A stretch of DNA of 64,000 nucleotides from Anaerolineae bacterium (GTDB taxonomy: Bacteria > Chloroflexota > Anaerolineae > Caldilineales > Caldilineaceae): the NCBI GenBank assembly GCA_030432295.1, contig JAUIHI010000006.1, positions 62,001-126,000 of the forward strand. Reading direction: 5' to 3'. A model generated the notes under the pieces. The model saw only the letters and a program-made list of their open reading frames with translations, searched no databases and was not told where the DNA came from. Positions within the stretch are counted from its first letter, which is position 1. Each line of letters starts with the position of its first letter. Shown piece after piece: positions 34,722 to 44,807 of this stretch. Made by a program: the position numbers and the translations under genes.

Positions 34722-35933
34722 TCAAAGCCCAGGCACATACCGGTAGCCCTGGCCCCACTCGTTGTCAATCGTCCCCACCGCGCCGTTGAATTCGGTCAGC
34801 CGGTGGCGCAGGCGGCGAATCCCTTCCTGCACCCGGCGCACGGAACCGTCGGGCCGCTGCCAGACCTCAGCCAGCAGTTCGTCCACCGAGACAATCGCGC
34901 CGGGCCTCTCCAAAAAGTAGAGGAGCAGATTCTTCTCCTGGGGTGTAAAGCGGTGGCTCTCCCGCTCCACCAGCGCGTGGACGTTGCCCGTATCTGGCGC
35001 AACGGCGCGTGTGACAGGTGTGTCCACCTGCAACTTCAGGGCCAGATAGTCGGCGAGGAGGGGCGAAAAGAGCCGGTAGCCCTGGCCGTCGATTCCCACC
35101 ATTCCCTGGACCAGCAGCCAATTCATCGGCTCCATTTGGGCCGGGGACAGCTCATCGAAGCGGATCGGGCGGCGGATCATCTGATGCAGCAGCGCGGCGA
35201 TTGGGTTGTCTGTACTGTCGCTTCTGCATTCCACAGCCTGCCACTGGCGGTCAAAAAGCAGCCGCCCATAGGCTGCGGCCAGGCGCAAACGCAGCAGGGG
35301 CAGGTGGATTGTGCCAAGCCCCTGCCCAACCGGTAACATTCCCGCCACGTCCAGCAGCAGTTCTGCCACCCGATCCAGCAAAAAGGGATGGCCACCGCAC
35401 CACTCGACCAGCGGCGCGACCAGCGTTTCGCTTTCCGGGAAGGGGGACAACGACGCTGCCACCACACGGGTAGCCTCCTCGCCATCGATCAGCCCCAGAA
35501 AGCTCTGCTGGAAATAGGGCAGTGGCAACCCACCGTCCAGCCCCAACTCGTGTACGGGCAGACGGCTTGCCAGCAGCAGTCCGCGCTCCGGCGTGGACGA
35601 GGCCAGCCACTCATTCCAGGGCCGTCGCTCGTCCGCGTGCCACTGGCTGATACTGTGGAAATTGTCCAGCAGAAAAATCTGACGCGGCCCAGATTCGGGC
35701 GCAGGGGGTGGTGGATGGGTGGGCCGAGCCTGGGCACAGTTGATCCTCAGCACAGAAAGACCGTCCCCGGCTGTCCGAGACAGTTCATTCTCCAAATGGG
35801 CCAGCAGCGCGCTCTTGCCCAGCAGCGGGCCGCCCACCAGCGAGACGCTGACGGGCTGTTCGGCGCAAAGGCTCTGGAGGATTCGTTGCAGCGAAGTGCG
35901 CGCAAAGATGGATTGGCTGTGCATCTTTACCAT
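34722..35933 (-). CDS. Putative regulator: P-loop NTPase domain plus winged-helix DNA-binding domain
   Basis: A 403-residue protein. The N-terminal half has a P-loop-like SLVGGPLLGKSALLAHL and a Walker B-like IFLLDNFHS, followed by a helical region resembling STAND-type ATPases. The C-terminal 95 residues match an OmpR/PhoB-type winged helix (RFTPQEKNLLLYFLERPGAIV, VDELLAEVWQ, VRRVQEGIRRLRHRL, GQGYRYVPGL). There is no receiver domain, so control by phosphorylation is unlikely; ATP or ligand binding may switch it. Targets are unknown; the Uma2 and psuG genes follow on the same strand. Confidence 0.78.
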   Translation of the reverse strand: MVKMHSQSIFARTSLQRILQSLCAEQPVSVSLVGGPLLGKSALLAHLENELSRTAGDGLSVLRINCAQARPTHPPPPAPESGPRQIFLLDNFHSISQWHADERRPWNEWLASSTPERGLLLASRLPVHELGLDGGLPLPYFQQSFLGLIDGEEATRVVAASLSPFPESETLVAPLVEWCGGHPFLLDRVAELLLDVAGMLPVGQGLGTIHLPLLRLRLAAAYGRLLFDRQWQAVECRSDSTDNPIAALLHQMIRRPIRFDELSPAQMEPMNWLLVQGMVGIDGQGYRLFSPLLADYLALKLQVDTPVTRAVAPDTGNVHALVERESHRFTPQEKNLLLYFLERPGAIVSVDELLAEVWQRPDGSVRRVQEGIRRLRHRLTEFNGAVGTIDNEWGQGYRYVPGL

Positions 35934-36105
35934 TTTTCGTGGAATAATTATGGATAAATGTGGATGTGTGATGATTGCCCATATTTATCCATTCGCCGCG
36001 GCTGTGGAACGACCCCAGTATAACACACGACGGCAGATATTGCACGCAGGAATTGTGTGATTTGTGCGTATTTGTGGTTTTGTTTGTGGATATTGGGGAT
36101 TAAAA

Positions 36106-36159
36106 ACAGGGACGAGAGAGGGGGCGAATTTCAGAATTCGCCCCCTCTCTCGTCCCTGT
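36106..36159 (-). terminator. 25-bp perfect hairpin after the PBP gene
   Basis: The arms 36106-36130 (starting ACAGGGACGAGAGAG) and 36135-36159 (ending CTCTCTCGTCCCTGT) are exact reverse complements around TCAG. It lies six bases after the PBP stop codon on the minus strand; the TTTTTA run at its far end (minus strand) fits a Rho-independent terminator. Confidence 0.8.
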
Positions 36160-36165
36160 TCGCGC

Positions 36166-38883
36166 CTATGGAATGCTGAGCGTGGGCAGGGGCGACGGCG
36201 GCTCGATGGGCACAACGATAACAGGCGTCTCTGTGGGCAGCGGCAGGGGTGTGGGCGCGGCGGCTTCCGGGGTGGGTGTCCAGGTCGGCGTCCACGTGGG
36301 CGAGGGCAACGGTGTGGGTGTGACGGTCGCTGCCGGATTATCCACAAAGAGACGCACCCGGCTTTCGTAGCTGTTGCCAAAGCTGTCCCGCACCACCAGG
36401 CGCAGGGTGTGGGGGCCGTTTGCCACTGTCGCCGTATCCCACTGGCCCAGAATGCCGCCACTGGAGGGCTGGCCGATGGGTCCCCAAATCGCCCCACTGA
36501 AGGCGCCGGGGTCGTGGCTGATGCCGTACTGGAGTTCGTAGCTGGCGAAAGCCGGCACATTGGCCACACCCACCACCGAAATCACCCCTCGTACATTCTC
36601 GCCCTCGCCCGGCTGGGTGATCTGCACTTCCGGCGCAAAGTCAAAGAGTGCGCTCTCCTCGGCGGGTGGCTGGGGAATGCCGTGGCTCTCGGCCCAGGCC
36701 CGATACTGCTCCGGGTAGACTTTGAAGACCTTTTCCTCCACCTGCTGGGAAGGGGTGAATTCTCCCGCCCGCTGTCCGGTCACTCTGTCGATCCGCACGA
36801 GCTGCCACAGGTCATTTTCCGGCGGCAGAGGCGGGCGATCCGCAGCAAACCAACGAGTCGCCTTTGCCGGGCAAGCCTGGCTGGGCAGGGTTCCGGTGTC
36901 GGCGCAGACTTCCACCTGTTGCACACCTTCCGGCACAGGGAAAGCGCTGGGCGGGGTCGCGGCCAGCGCACTCTGCATAAAGCGATTCCAGATCGGCCCG
37001 GCACCGCCTACCCCGGCCAAATTCTGCATGGGCGCGTTGCTGGCGTTGCCGATCCAAACGCCTGTGACCAGCTCCGGTGTGTAGCCGATTGTCAGCGCGT
37101 CCCGGTAGTCGTTGGTTGTGCCGGTTTTGACTGCCGCGGGTCGGCCCAGATTCAGCACAGAATTCAGCCCAAAGACAGGGGCACGGGCCGCGTTGTCGCT
37201 GAGCATATCGCTGATCAGAAAGGCATCCACAGGGCTGATGACCTGCTGTCCCTGGCCCAGACCATCCAGGCGGCAGGGGACTGGTGTGTCCATTTCACAG
37301 ATGACATTGCCTTCCCCGTCCTCGATTTTTATAATCGCCTGGGGGGGACGGCGCAGGCCGCCGTTGGCCAGCACAGCAAATGCGCCGGTCATCTCCAGCA
37401 GCGGGATTTCGCCGCCGCCCAGGGCCAGGCTCAGCCCGTAGTCCGGGCGGGTGAGGGTGGAGATGCCCAGCCGTTGGGCCAGGGGGATAAAATTCTGCAC
37501 CCCCACAAATTCCATCGCCCGCACCGCAGGAATGTTGTAGCTGTTGGCCAACGATGCACCAACAGTCAGAATGCCCTGCTCTTGCTCGTCGTAGTTGGTG
37601 GGGTGATAGGGCGGGTTGGCCCCATCGGGAAAGTCCTGTTCGATGTCGGCCACCAGCGTCCCCGGTGCCCAGCGCTCGGCCAGGGGACGGTTGGGATTCT
37701 CGAACGCGGCCAGATAGACCAGTGGTTTGATGGAACTGCCGGGCTGACGGGGAGCCAGGGCCATATTCACCTGGCCGTCGATCTCCACATTTTCAAAATC
37801 AGCGCTGCCCACCAGGGCCAGTATCTCGCCGGTCTTTGGGTTCAGCGCCACCAGCGCGCCGTTGGAGACGTTGCGCGCGGCCAGGGATTGGACCTGCTCG
37901 GCCACAATCGTCTGGGCCTGCTCCTGCAAATTCAGGTCCAGAGAGGTGGTCACATTCAGCCCCACTCGGTAGAGAGCTTCCGGGCCAAGCAGTGTCTCCA
38001 ACTGCTGGCGCACATAGAGCGTAAAGTGGGGGGCCGTGAAGTCATAGCGCACGGGCACGTAGACCAGTGGTTCCAGCCAGGCCGCGTCGGCCTCGGCGGC
38101 TGTGATTGTGCCCGATTCCACCATCAACCGTAGAACCACTTCCTGCCGCTCCTTCACCCGTTCCGGCTGGGTGTAGGGGTCGTAATAGGCCGGAGCCTGG
38201 GGCAGACCGGCCAGCATCGCCGCCTCGGCCAGGGTCAGCTCGCCCACATCCTTATCAAAATAGGTTTCGGCAGCCGCGTCCGCGCCATAGGCCAGATTGC
38301 CGTAGTAGACTTCATTCAGATAGATTTCCAGAATCTGCTCTTTGGAATAGCGACGGCTCACCTCAGCGGCCAGGATTGCCTCTTTGATTTTGCGTGTGGC
38401 CGAGCGCTCGGAGGTGAGAAAGACCAGCTTCACCAGTTGCTGGGGAATCGTAGACGCGCCAGAGACGAACTCCCGTTCCTGCACTGCGTAGTAGACGGCC
38501 CGGGCCAGGGCGATGGGATCGACCCCCGGATGGCGGTAGAAGTTGGCATCCTCCGTGGCAATCGTCGCCTGACGCAGCCAGGGGGACATCCGGTCCAGGG
38601 AGACGGCTACCCGGCGGCCTTCGTTGGGATCGAAGGTTTCGTTGAGAAGCTCGCCGTTGCGGTCGTAGATGCGGGTGCTCTGAAAGGAGCTGGCCCGCCC
38701 GGTCAGTTCGTCGGGCAGGGGCAAATCCGCGGCAATCTGGGCATAGGCGATGATCAGCCCGGCCAGGGTGAGAAAGGCGACTACGAAAAAAGCCAGCGCG
38801 CCCATCAGCAGCCCGCGCCCGAAGGAGCGGGTGGGCTTGGGCCGGGCTGGTTGATTCGTGGGTTCGAGCCGGTATTGTTGCAT
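36166..38883 (-). CDS. Class A penicillin-binding protein (transglycosylase/transpeptidase)
   Basis: A 905-residue bifunctional peptidoglycan synthase. After a short cytoplasmic tail and one membrane helix ([21 protein letters not shown]), the GT51 domain shows [27 protein letters not shown], and [17 protein letters not shown]. The transpeptidase domain has the S-x-x-K motif in [11 protein letters not shown], the S-x-N motif in SLANSYNIP and [13 protein letters not shown]-terminal extension has a beta-sandwich-like region (about residues 720-830, [14 protein letters not shown]) and a Pro/Thr-rich tail ([19 protein letters not shown]), perhaps anchoring in the wall. It is flanked by a strong terminator at its 3' end. 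Length is at the long end of the family. Confidence 0.95.
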   Translation of the reverse strand: MQQYRLEPTNQPARPKPTRSFGRGLLMGALAFFVVAFLTLAGLIIAYAQIAADLPLPDELTGRASSFQSTRIYDRNGELLNETFDPNEGRRVAVSLDRMSPWLRQATIATEDANFYRHPGVDPIALARAVYYAVQEREFVSGASTIPQQLVKLVFLTSERSATRKIKEAILAAEVSRRYSKEQILEIYLNEVYYGNLAYGADAAAETYFDKDVGELTLAEAAMLAGLPQAPAYYDPYTQPERVKERQEVVLRLMVESGTITAAEADAAWLEPLVYVPVRYDFTAPHFTLYVRQQLETLLGPEALYRVGLNVTTSLDLNLQEQAQTIVAEQVQSLAARNVSNGALVALNPKTGEILALVGSADFENVEIDGQVNMALAPRQPGSSIKPLVYLAAFENPNRPLAERWAPGTLVADIEQDFPDGANPPYHPTNYDEQEQGILTVGASLANSYNIPAVRAMEFVGVQNFIPLAQRLGISTLTRPDYGLSLALGGGEIPLLEMTGAFAVLANGGLRRPPQAIIKIEDGEGNVICEMDTPVPCRLDGLGQGQQVISPVDAFLISDMLSDNAARAPVFGLNSVLNLGRPAAVKTGTTNDYRDALTIGYTPELVTGVWIGNASNAPMQNLAGVGGAGPIWNRFMQSALAATPPSAFPVPEGVQQVEVCADTGTLPSQACPAKATRWFAADRPPLPPENDLWQLVRIDRVTGQRAGEFTPSQQVEEKVFKVYPEQYRAWAESHGIPQPPAEESALFDFAPEVQITQPGEGENVRGVISVVGVANVPAFASYELQYGISHDPGAFSGAIWGPIGQPSSGGILGQWDTATVANGPHTLRLVVRDSFGNSYESRVRLFVDNPAATVTPTPLPSPTWTPTWTPTPEAAAPTPLPLPTETPVIVVPIEPPSPLPTLSIP

Positions 38884-38945
38884 AAGGGTATTGGGTTTTT
38901 CGTGAAGTGACGAAGCTACAGAGTTACGAGCAAATCGGATTAGTG

Positions 38946-39093
38946 AGCGCTGGTTGAGTAGCCGTCAGAATTCGAAGGATTCTGCGTCTTCGAGGCGTAT
39001 CGAAATCAAGCGAACGGGTCTACAGGCAATTTCATGCCTACCCGCTTGGTTTCGATACGGCGGGAAACAGCCCCCGCCTACTCAACCAGCGCT
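38946..39093. repeat. Large nested inverted repeat (ggttgagtag family), copy A
   Basis: AGCGCTGGTTGAGTAG (38946-38961) and CTACTCAACCAGCGCT (39078-39093) are exact reverse complements. Inside them, CGTATCGAAATCAAGCG and CGCTTGGTTTCGATACG form a second, imperfect arm pair. Related words (gggtttcgatacgccgcc ... ggcggctactcaacc) form a similar element at 46284-46366. Confidence 0.7.
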
Positions 39094-39121
39094 GACTTTT
39101 TCCGCATTCCGCATTCCCCGT

Positions 39122-40606
39122 TCATCCGGGCCACTGCCAGGGCAGGGTGTTCTGGTAAATGAAGGCCGCTGTGTGCAACGCCTGAAAGAGAATCAGCGGT
39201 AGCGCGACTGCCCGTAACAGCCGGGAATTCGTGAGAAAGCGGGGCAACAGCCAGACCAGCAGCAGCGTACTGGGGATCGTCGAGAGGCTGAATAAATCCC
39301 AGTCCCGTTGGCCGCCGTAGTCGGGATTCCACAGCCAGACGAAAAGCCAATAGCAGGCCGCCGCGATCATCAAAAAGCGGAGTGTGCTCTTCTCCTCGTC
39401 GGGCAGTGCCCTGAAAGTAGAACGCAATCCGCCGCGGAATGTTCCCGCCCAGAGTATCAGCAGAGCAGGCAACGCTACCGGCGCAACCAGCATCTGTTCG
39501 TTGAGAAAGTCCCGCAGATGGGGCCAGCTAAAGAGGGTGTAGTGCTCCCAGCGGGTGGTGGTGGCAAAGAGGGGGACCAGCCAGCGACCGTCGCCCCCGC
39601 CGGGACGATCAGTGCTGAAGAGCGCGGCCAAGCCGTGTCCTCCCGCCTCCATCAGCAGCAGCGTGCCAGCGGCAGCCAACACCACCGGCAGCCCAACTTC
39701 TACCAGGCCCCGTTGGGCCGAAACACGACCGCTCCGCCACTGCTGCCAGGCGATATAGAGCAACGACGGCGAGAGGACGATTGTGCTGGGGTGGGTGGCG
39801 TTGAGCAGGGCCAGCACCGCCGCGGCCAGCCAGAGAGGGCGCTTGCCATCCAGCGCGCCCAGGCCGATCCACAGATAGGCCAGAATGCCCGCCGCGGCAA
39901 AGCTGTAATTTTCCACATAGCCAAAGAACAACTGCACAACGCCCAGGGAAGCCAGCAGCCCAAAGGTGAGCCAGGCTGGGGCCAGTTTTTTTATCTGCCC
40001 CAATTGCAGGGCAACCGTCAGATAGAGCATCCCCGCCAACGGGCTGAGCAGACGATAGACTGGCGTCGCGTCGCTCCATCCAAAGCGCTGGTGAAAGGCC
40101 AGCCACAACTGACTGTGCAGAAAAACATCCAAAGGCGCTTGCCAGGAATGGGTCAGGCGCAGGGCCGGGTCGGGCCAGGCCATCGCGTTGGCGATGATAT
40201 AGGCGTCGCCCCAGCGGGTGTGGGCAATCGGAAAGGCGAAGAAGGCGGCAATCAGCACAAGACTGAAGACAACCAGACTGGTCTGGTTTGCGGGGAGAAA
40301 TGGCTGGCTGGCTGGCTTCTCTCCATCGTCAGAAATGGCGGGAAAGGACACACGCCACCAGCCCCACAGCATCGAACCGATCACAGCGCCTGCGCCCAAC
40401 CACACCATCCAAATCGGCGGATAGCGCACAGGCCAGAATCCCCACCAGTGGGCCTCGGCTTCCCCGGTTTCGGGGATCGGGCCGATAGAGGCGGGCAGCG
40501 TCAGGACGTATAGGTGCAGCCCAATCAGCAGCAACACCAGGCCGAAGAAGGCCAGGGCCAGCCAGCGTTGGCGTCTCGAATGGAGTGACAGGGACGAAAT
40601 CTGCAT
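39122..40606 (-). CDS. Polytopic membrane protein, probable GT-C glycosyltransferase
   Basis: A 494-residue protein with about ten to twelve membrane helices. The first periplasmic loop carries [19 protein letters not shown], with an acidic residue in the position used by GT-C enzymes (lipid-phosphosugar-dependent). Another conserved-looking loop is [13 protein letters not shown], and the tail contains [14 protein letters not shown]. The start at 40606 ([10 protein letters not shown]) is preferred over 40651. It lies in a block of envelope genes with an SH3b lipoprotein and a DUF2723 protein. Substrate and linkage cannot be told. Confidence 0.65.
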   Translation of the reverse strand: MQISSLSLHSRRQRWLALAFFGLVLLLIGLHLYVLTLPASIGPIPETGEAEAHWWGFWPVRYPPIWMVWLGAGAVIGSMLWGWWRVSFPAISDDGEKPASQPFLPANQTSLVVFSLVLIAAFFAFPIAHTRWGDAYIIANAMAWPDPALRLTHSWQAPLDVFLHSQLWLAFHQRFGWSDATPVYRLLSPLAGMLYLTVALQLGQIKKLAPAWLTFGLLASLGVVQLFFGYVENYSFAAAGILAYLWIGLGALDGKRPLWLAAAVLALLNATHPSTIVLSPSLLYIAWQQWRSGRVSAQRGLVEVGLPVVLAAAGTLLLMEAGGHGLAALFSTDRPGGGDGRWLVPLFATTTRWEHYTLFSWPHLRDFLNEQMLVAPVALPALLILWAGTFRGGLRSTFRALPDEEKSTLRFLMIAAACYWLFVWLWNPDYGGQRDWDLFSLSTIPSTLLLVWLLPRFLTNSRLLRAVALPLILFQALHTAAFIYQNTLPWQWPG

Positions 40607-40739
40607 CGGGTGCAATCTACAAACGTGCCGGGCACATACAGTGCCCGGCACGGGGTGACTCGTATAGTTCTAACAGAAGTGAACAGTAATCAGTAGATGA
40701 ACACACGCTGGTTACTGTTCACTATCTACTATCTACTAT

Positions 40740-42551
40740 CTACTGGTATGTCACATACTCCGCCGAAACCCATGTGGGACCAGCCACCGCGGGCAGGAAG
40801 AGCAACGCCCATTCGCCGTCCGGGCTGACACCAATTGCGTAGCGGGTGTCGCCGTCGTAGACGTGACTAACAATCTCGCCGTCCAGGGTTGGCGCATTGC
40901 GCACCCGCAGCCGGGGACCGCCTGTGTTGACAGTGACATTGCCGTATTTCACATTCAGGCCCACAGCGCTGACATCCACCAGTTCGCTGCCCACCCAGGC
41001 TTCTCCAGCCACATCGGGGAAGTAGATGCGCACCCACATGCCGTCCGCGCTCTTCTCGGCTATGGGGAAGATATCCCCAGCCAGCGCACCGCCGATAACC
41101 TCGGCATCGGCACTCGGACCGCTGCGCACCCGGGCCGAACGGGTATTGACTGTCGCCAATTCGGAACTGCTCATCCCTGTCATAGCGGCAGCATCACCAG
41201 CCGACATGGCCGATTCACTACCCGTAGCAGGTGCAGCGGCGGCATCCTCATCCGTGGCAGGTTCAGCGGCGGTGTCCTCATCCGTGGCAGGGGCAGCGGC
41301 GGCATCCTCATCCGTAGCGGGAGCAGCGGCGGCATCCTCGTCCGTGGCAGGTTCAGCGGCGGTGTCCTCATCCGTAGCAGGTGCAGCAGCCATATCCGAC
41401 ATCATCGGCGCGCCCACGGCATAGGCCATACTGACCGGTGCGCCATCCACAATCACAGGGGCGTCTGCACCGGGGAATTCGTAGGTCCCCACCACACCGC
41501 CATCTTCGTGGAGCATCAGGTGGACAGTTTCGGTGGCAGCGTCTGTATCAATTTCCACAGCCACGTCCGTGTTTTCGCCTTCAGCCAGGGCGGCATAGCC
41601 GATGACCGGGCCAAATGTGCCGCCGTCATCGGCGTGGACAACCAGCCAACCGGCACTCGAAGAAGTAATCGAAGGAACGGTCAACACGCCATCGACGATC
41701 TGCAAGCTGGCCGGGTCAACGTTCAGCGTAAGGGCTGGCATTGCCATCTCAGTATCATCAGCCGGAGCCTCTTCGACAGGGGCAGGTGTCTCGACCGCAG
41801 CCGGAGCCTCTTCGACAGGGGCAGGCGTTTCATCCGCAGCCGGTTCTTCTTCGATAGGGGCAGGTGTCTCAACCGCAGCCGGTTCTTCTTCGACAGGGGC
41901 AGGCGTTTCGTCCGCAGCCGGAGCCTCAGCGACAGGTTCAGGGGTTTCAACCGCAGCCGGTTCTTCGGCGACCGCTGGTTCTTCAGCGACCGCTGGTTCT
42001 TCAGCGACCGCTGGTTCTTCAGCGACCGCTGGTTCTTCAGCGACCGCTGGTTCTTCAGCGACCGCTGGTTCTTCAGCGACCGCTGGTTCTTCAGCGACCG
42101 TATCCCCACTGGGGACTGGCAATGCCATCGCGTCGCCTTCCACCGTCACAAATTCAGCCGAAACCCAGCCCAGTGTCTCCACATCGGGGATCTGAATCTG
42201 GAGCCACGTGCCGTCTTCGCTTCGGCCCAGCACTGTCACGCTATCACCCTGGCGCAGACCAGCCACAATCGGTGAATCCGTATTTGCTTCCTGGCGTACG
42301 CGGAGGGTATTGGCACTGACTGTCGCCATCACATCCGCCATCTCTACCTCGCCGGCCATACTCTCTGACGTGGCAGCGGCTTCGGCCTGGGCCTGGCCCA
42401 TAGCCTCCAGAATCTCCGCCTGCCGGGTCGGGTCCACAGGAACCGGTGTCAGCAGCAGGGAAACATCTCCCTGAAAGGGATAACAACCGGCAAATGTGAT
42501 AGTCACAGTCAGCATCACACCCAGCCAGGATGCCCGTTTTCGATTAAGCAT
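40740..42551 (-). CDS. Lipoprotein with three SH3b domains and long tandem repeats
   Basis: A 603-residue predicted lipoprotein: signal peptide with lipobox TFAGC (Cys about 22) after a basic start. SH3b domain 1 (about 75-135: TVSANTLRVRQEANTDSP ... GWVSAEFVTV) is followed by a long low-complexity linker: eight VAEEPA units, then four units of about 13 residues like APVEEEPAAVETP, a folded segment of about 120 residues (LNVDPASLQIVDGVLTVP ...), and five to six TDEDAAAAPA units. Two more SH3b domains close the protein (NTRSARVRSGPSADAEV ... and TGGPRLRVRNAPTLDGE ...). SH3b domains bind wall components. ATG 42551 has GGAGGAAGT upstream. The repeats are likely to vary in number between strains. 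Confidence 0.82.
   Translation of the reverse strand: MLNRKRASWLGVMLTVTITFAGCYPFQGDVSLLLTPVPVDPTRQAEILEAMGQAQAEAAATSESMAGEVEMADVMATVSANTLRVRQEANTDSPIVAGLRQGDSVTVLGRSEDGTWLQIQIPDVETLGWVSAEFVTVEGDAMALPVPSGDTVAEEPAVAEEPAVAEEPAVAEEPAVAEEPAVAEEPAVAEEPAVAEEPAAVETPEPVAEAPAADETPAPVEEEPAAVETPAPIEEEPAADETPAPVEEAPAAVETPAPVEEAPADDTEMAMPALTLNVDPASLQIVDGVLTVPSITSSSAGWLVVHADDGGTFGPVIGYAALAEGENTDVAVEIDTDAATETVHLMLHEDGGVVGTYEFPGADAPVIVDGAPVSMAYAVGAPMMSDMAAAPATDEDTAAEPATDEDAAAAPATDEDAAAAPATDEDTAAEPATDEDAAAAPATGSESAMSAGDAAAMTGMSSSELATVNTRSARVRSGPSADAEVIGGALAGDIFPIAEKSADGMWVRIYFPDVAGEAWVGSELVDVSAVGLNVKYGNVTVNTGGPRLRVRNAPTLDGEIVSHVYDGDTRYAIGVSPDGEWALLFLPAVAGPTWVSAEYVTYQ
41955..42098 (-). repeat. Eight tandem 18-bp units inside the SH3b lipoprotein gene
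   Basis: Eight nearly identical 18-base units encode (VAEEPA)8. Downstream in the same gene are further tandem sets of about 39 bp (41752-41935) and 30 bp (about 41222-41392). All keep the frame. Such arrays expand and contract by slippage. Confidence 0.9.
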
Positions 42552-42781
42552 ACTTCCTCCTCCGCACTGAAGCAATGATAAAGCTACAAAATTAATAGTC
42601 CTGATTAATAGTCCTGCCAAAAACCTTTTGGAACAGCCCGTCGTTGGGCTGGATCGGTCACAAATATGCGTGTAGCACGCGGGTTATTATCGCACGGGTC
42701 CTCTTCCTTGACAAATGCTGCTTTGTCCATTCATGGGAGTTAAGAAAAACGAAACCCGCCTTCGCACCCTCGCTGGACGGG

Positions 42782-44611
42782 TCAGGGAACCAGAAGTATA
42801 GCCCGCCCGACTTCGGCTGCGGTTGCGTCGTCATAGACGATCACCAAAAGCTCGGCAGCCCCCGCAATAGACGGGATTAAATGGACATCGCGCACAGTTT
42901 CGCCGGGCAGCCAGGCCGTTGTGGAAGCCACCTGGCGCAAGGGGTAGCGATCTTCCGTGCCAATTGTTTCGCCCTTGCCATCCAACAGACGCAGGGAAAG
43001 CTTCAAACGTTGGGAAGGCTGCGCAGATGGCTGCCAGTAGAAAGCCACCGCAAGGGCCGGATCGCCCGGCTGATCCAACAGGTCCAAATCATAGCCGATC
43101 AGACGCAGTTTCCCGTCGGCCAGAAGCGTATCCAGCGGATGGGATGGCGCTCCGGGTCGGGCTTCTCCCCTGGGCCAGACCCGCACCAGTACGCCTTCGC
43201 CGCTGAAACTATAGGCGTCTTCGATGCCTATCACTTCCTGGGTCAGATAGACGGGCAGCCCCGCGGCCATAGACGCTTCCACAAAGGCCCGGCGTGCGTC
43301 CGGGCTGTCCAGGGCCACGGGCTGGGCATTGGACGCTGCTCCTGTGCTGGCCTGCATCAATTGCAGGGCGGTCATCTGTCCGCGCAGACCGACGACCTGG
43401 CTGTTGGGGGGGAAGTCCACACTGGCGAGGGAAAGTGCGTAGTTGTGGGCCTCCCATTCCTGGCTGCGGTTGACCGGCGCGCCACGACCGCCGATGCCGG
43501 TGACGACGACTGTCAGCAGCAGAATGGGCGCGATCCATTGCAATCCGAAACGGTTGGCCGTCAGTCGGGGGAGCCAGAAAAGGCTGTTTCCGACTCCCAG
43601 GGCCAGGCAGAGAAAGACCGGCAGCCAGAAGACCTCCACATCGCCCACCCGGTAGTTGAGGGCAAAGAGCAGATTGGCGGCGAGAGTCAGCCAGACCAGC
43701 CCCCATTCGGCCCGTCGCTCCCGCTGGAGCAAGCCAATGACCAGCCCACCCACCCCCAATGCCAGACTTAGCCACCCAAACTGGGCCACAATCAGTTCCA
43801 GCCAATCGCCTGCCGTGCGGCTGACAGCCAGGGGATTGTCGCTGAAAAAACCGGTGTAGCCGGTCGCGAGTACGTGCCGCCAGAAACCGGTCCAGGTGTT
43901 GAGGTAATCGCCCTGCAAATCGACCGCACCCATTGCGGAACGGAGCGGAATGTAGAGATAGAGCAGCAGAGGAAGCAGAAAAGCGCCGGCCCAGCCCAGC
44001 CAACGAAACTGCGGGCGGCGCAGGCTGGGCTGGGTCCACAGCAGATAGAGGGCCAGACCGGGCAGGAGCAGCGCTGCCGTGCGGTGATGGGTGAGGGATA
44101 GCCCGGCCAGGGCGCAGAGCAGCGTCACCTGACGGCTGGAGGGTTGCTTGCCCAGAGAGATGGCGGTGTAGAGCAGGGCTACCACAAAGAGATTGTGCAG
44201 GGCGTAGACTTCGGCCACGGTTGTTTGGCTCCACCAGACCGGGCCGAGGCCAAAGGCCAGAGCCGCGCTCAGAGCGGCAGCCAACCCACCCCACCACTTC
44301 CCACCGCTCAGCCGCTTTGCCAGCAGATAGAGCAGGCCAACCGCCGCGCCACCGGCCAGGGCGCTGAAGAGATTCATACGCCAGGCCCAGTTGCCAAAGG
44401 GGAAGATCACCCGGCTCCACAGGCCACCGAGAATTGTGTAGAGCGGGTAGCCCGTGGGGTGGGCGATGGCGAAGGTGGGCGCGACCGTTTGGAATTCCAG
44501 ACTGTCGTCGAAAAGGGCAGCAATACCCGGCGCAGCGGTCAATCCGTACAAAAGAAAGGCAGCCAGGCCCACCAGCCAGCCGGACCCACTGCCCCAACCG
44601 ATCTTTTTCAC
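42782..44611 (-). CDS. DUF2723-family membrane protein (protein O-mannosyltransferase-like)
   Basis: A 609-residue membrane protein with about eleven helices in its first 400 residues and a soluble C-terminal domain. The family signature is seen early: LFDDSLEFQTVAPTF and AIAHPTGYPLYTILGGL, with the acidic pair expected at the GT-C active site. DUF2723 proteins are distant relatives of dolichyl-phosphate-mannose-dependent transferases. The GTG at 44611 follows AGGAGAAATTTC and is preferred over the ATG at 44641. It is divergent from the Amt-like gene, with a promoter region of about 200 bp between them. Confidence 0.85.
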   Translation of the reverse strand: MKKIGWGSGSGWLVGLAAFLLYGLTAAPGIAALFDDSLEFQTVAPTFAIAHPTGYPLYTILGGLWSRVIFPFGNWAWRMNLFSALAGGAAVGLLYLLAKRLSGGKWWGGLAAALSAALAFGLGPVWWSQTTVAEVYALHNLFVVALLYTAISLGKQPSSRQVTLLCALAGLSLTHHRTAALLLPGLALYLLWTQPSLRRPQFRWLGWAGAFLLPLLLYLYIPLRSAMGAVDLQGDYLNTWTGFWRHVLATGYTGFFSDNPLAVSRTAGDWLELIVAQFGWLSLALGVGGLVIGLLQRERRAEWGLVWLTLAANLLFALNYRVGDVEVFWLPVFLCLALGVGNSLFWLPRLTANRFGLQWIAPILLLTVVVTGIGGRGAPVNRSQEWEAHNYALSLASVDFPPNSQVVGLRGQMTALQLMQASTGAASNAQPVALDSPDARRAFVEASMAAGLPVYLTQEVIGIEDAYSFSGEGVLVRVWPRGEARPGAPSHPLDTLLADGKLRLIGYDLDLLDQPGDPALAVAFYWQPSAQPSQRLKLSLRLLDGKGETIGTEDRYPLRQVASTTAWLPGETVRDVHLIPSIAGAAELLVIVYDDATAAEVGRAILLVP

Positions 44612-44663
44612 CGAAATTTCTCCTGTCGATCTCGTCCACAATCAGCCCTACTTTACCACACAT

Positions 44664-44692
44664 TTGGGGTAGGCACGGGTTTTTGGTATGAT
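44664..44692 (+). promoter_or_regulatory. Candidate promoter of the Amt-like gene
   Basis: TTGGGG (44664-44669) and TATGAT (44687-44692) are separated by 17 bp. The -10 box matches the consensus at five of six positions, the -35 box at three. It lies about 115 bp before the ATG at 44808. Confidence 0.4.
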
Positions 44693-44807
44693 TGCAGACT
44701 AGATTTCCGTGCGCGGCTGTTCTCAAAGCCGCCGTTTAGACCGTTGACTGGCCTTTCCCACCCAGCCGTCCGTCGGTTTTCTGTTGTTCAATGCAGGGTA
44801 TCAGCCA

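Noticed and set aside
41955-42098. Evenly spaced repeats that might be taken for a CRISPR array
   Set aside because: The units are contiguous without spacers, 18 bp long and encode (VAEEPA)8 in a real gene.
40863-42275. 470-codon open frame opposite the SH3b lipoprotein
   Set aside because: It is an antisense shadow created by the repetitive, high-GC gene; the product is a monotonous Ser/Arg/Phe/Asp repeat without domain or start signals.
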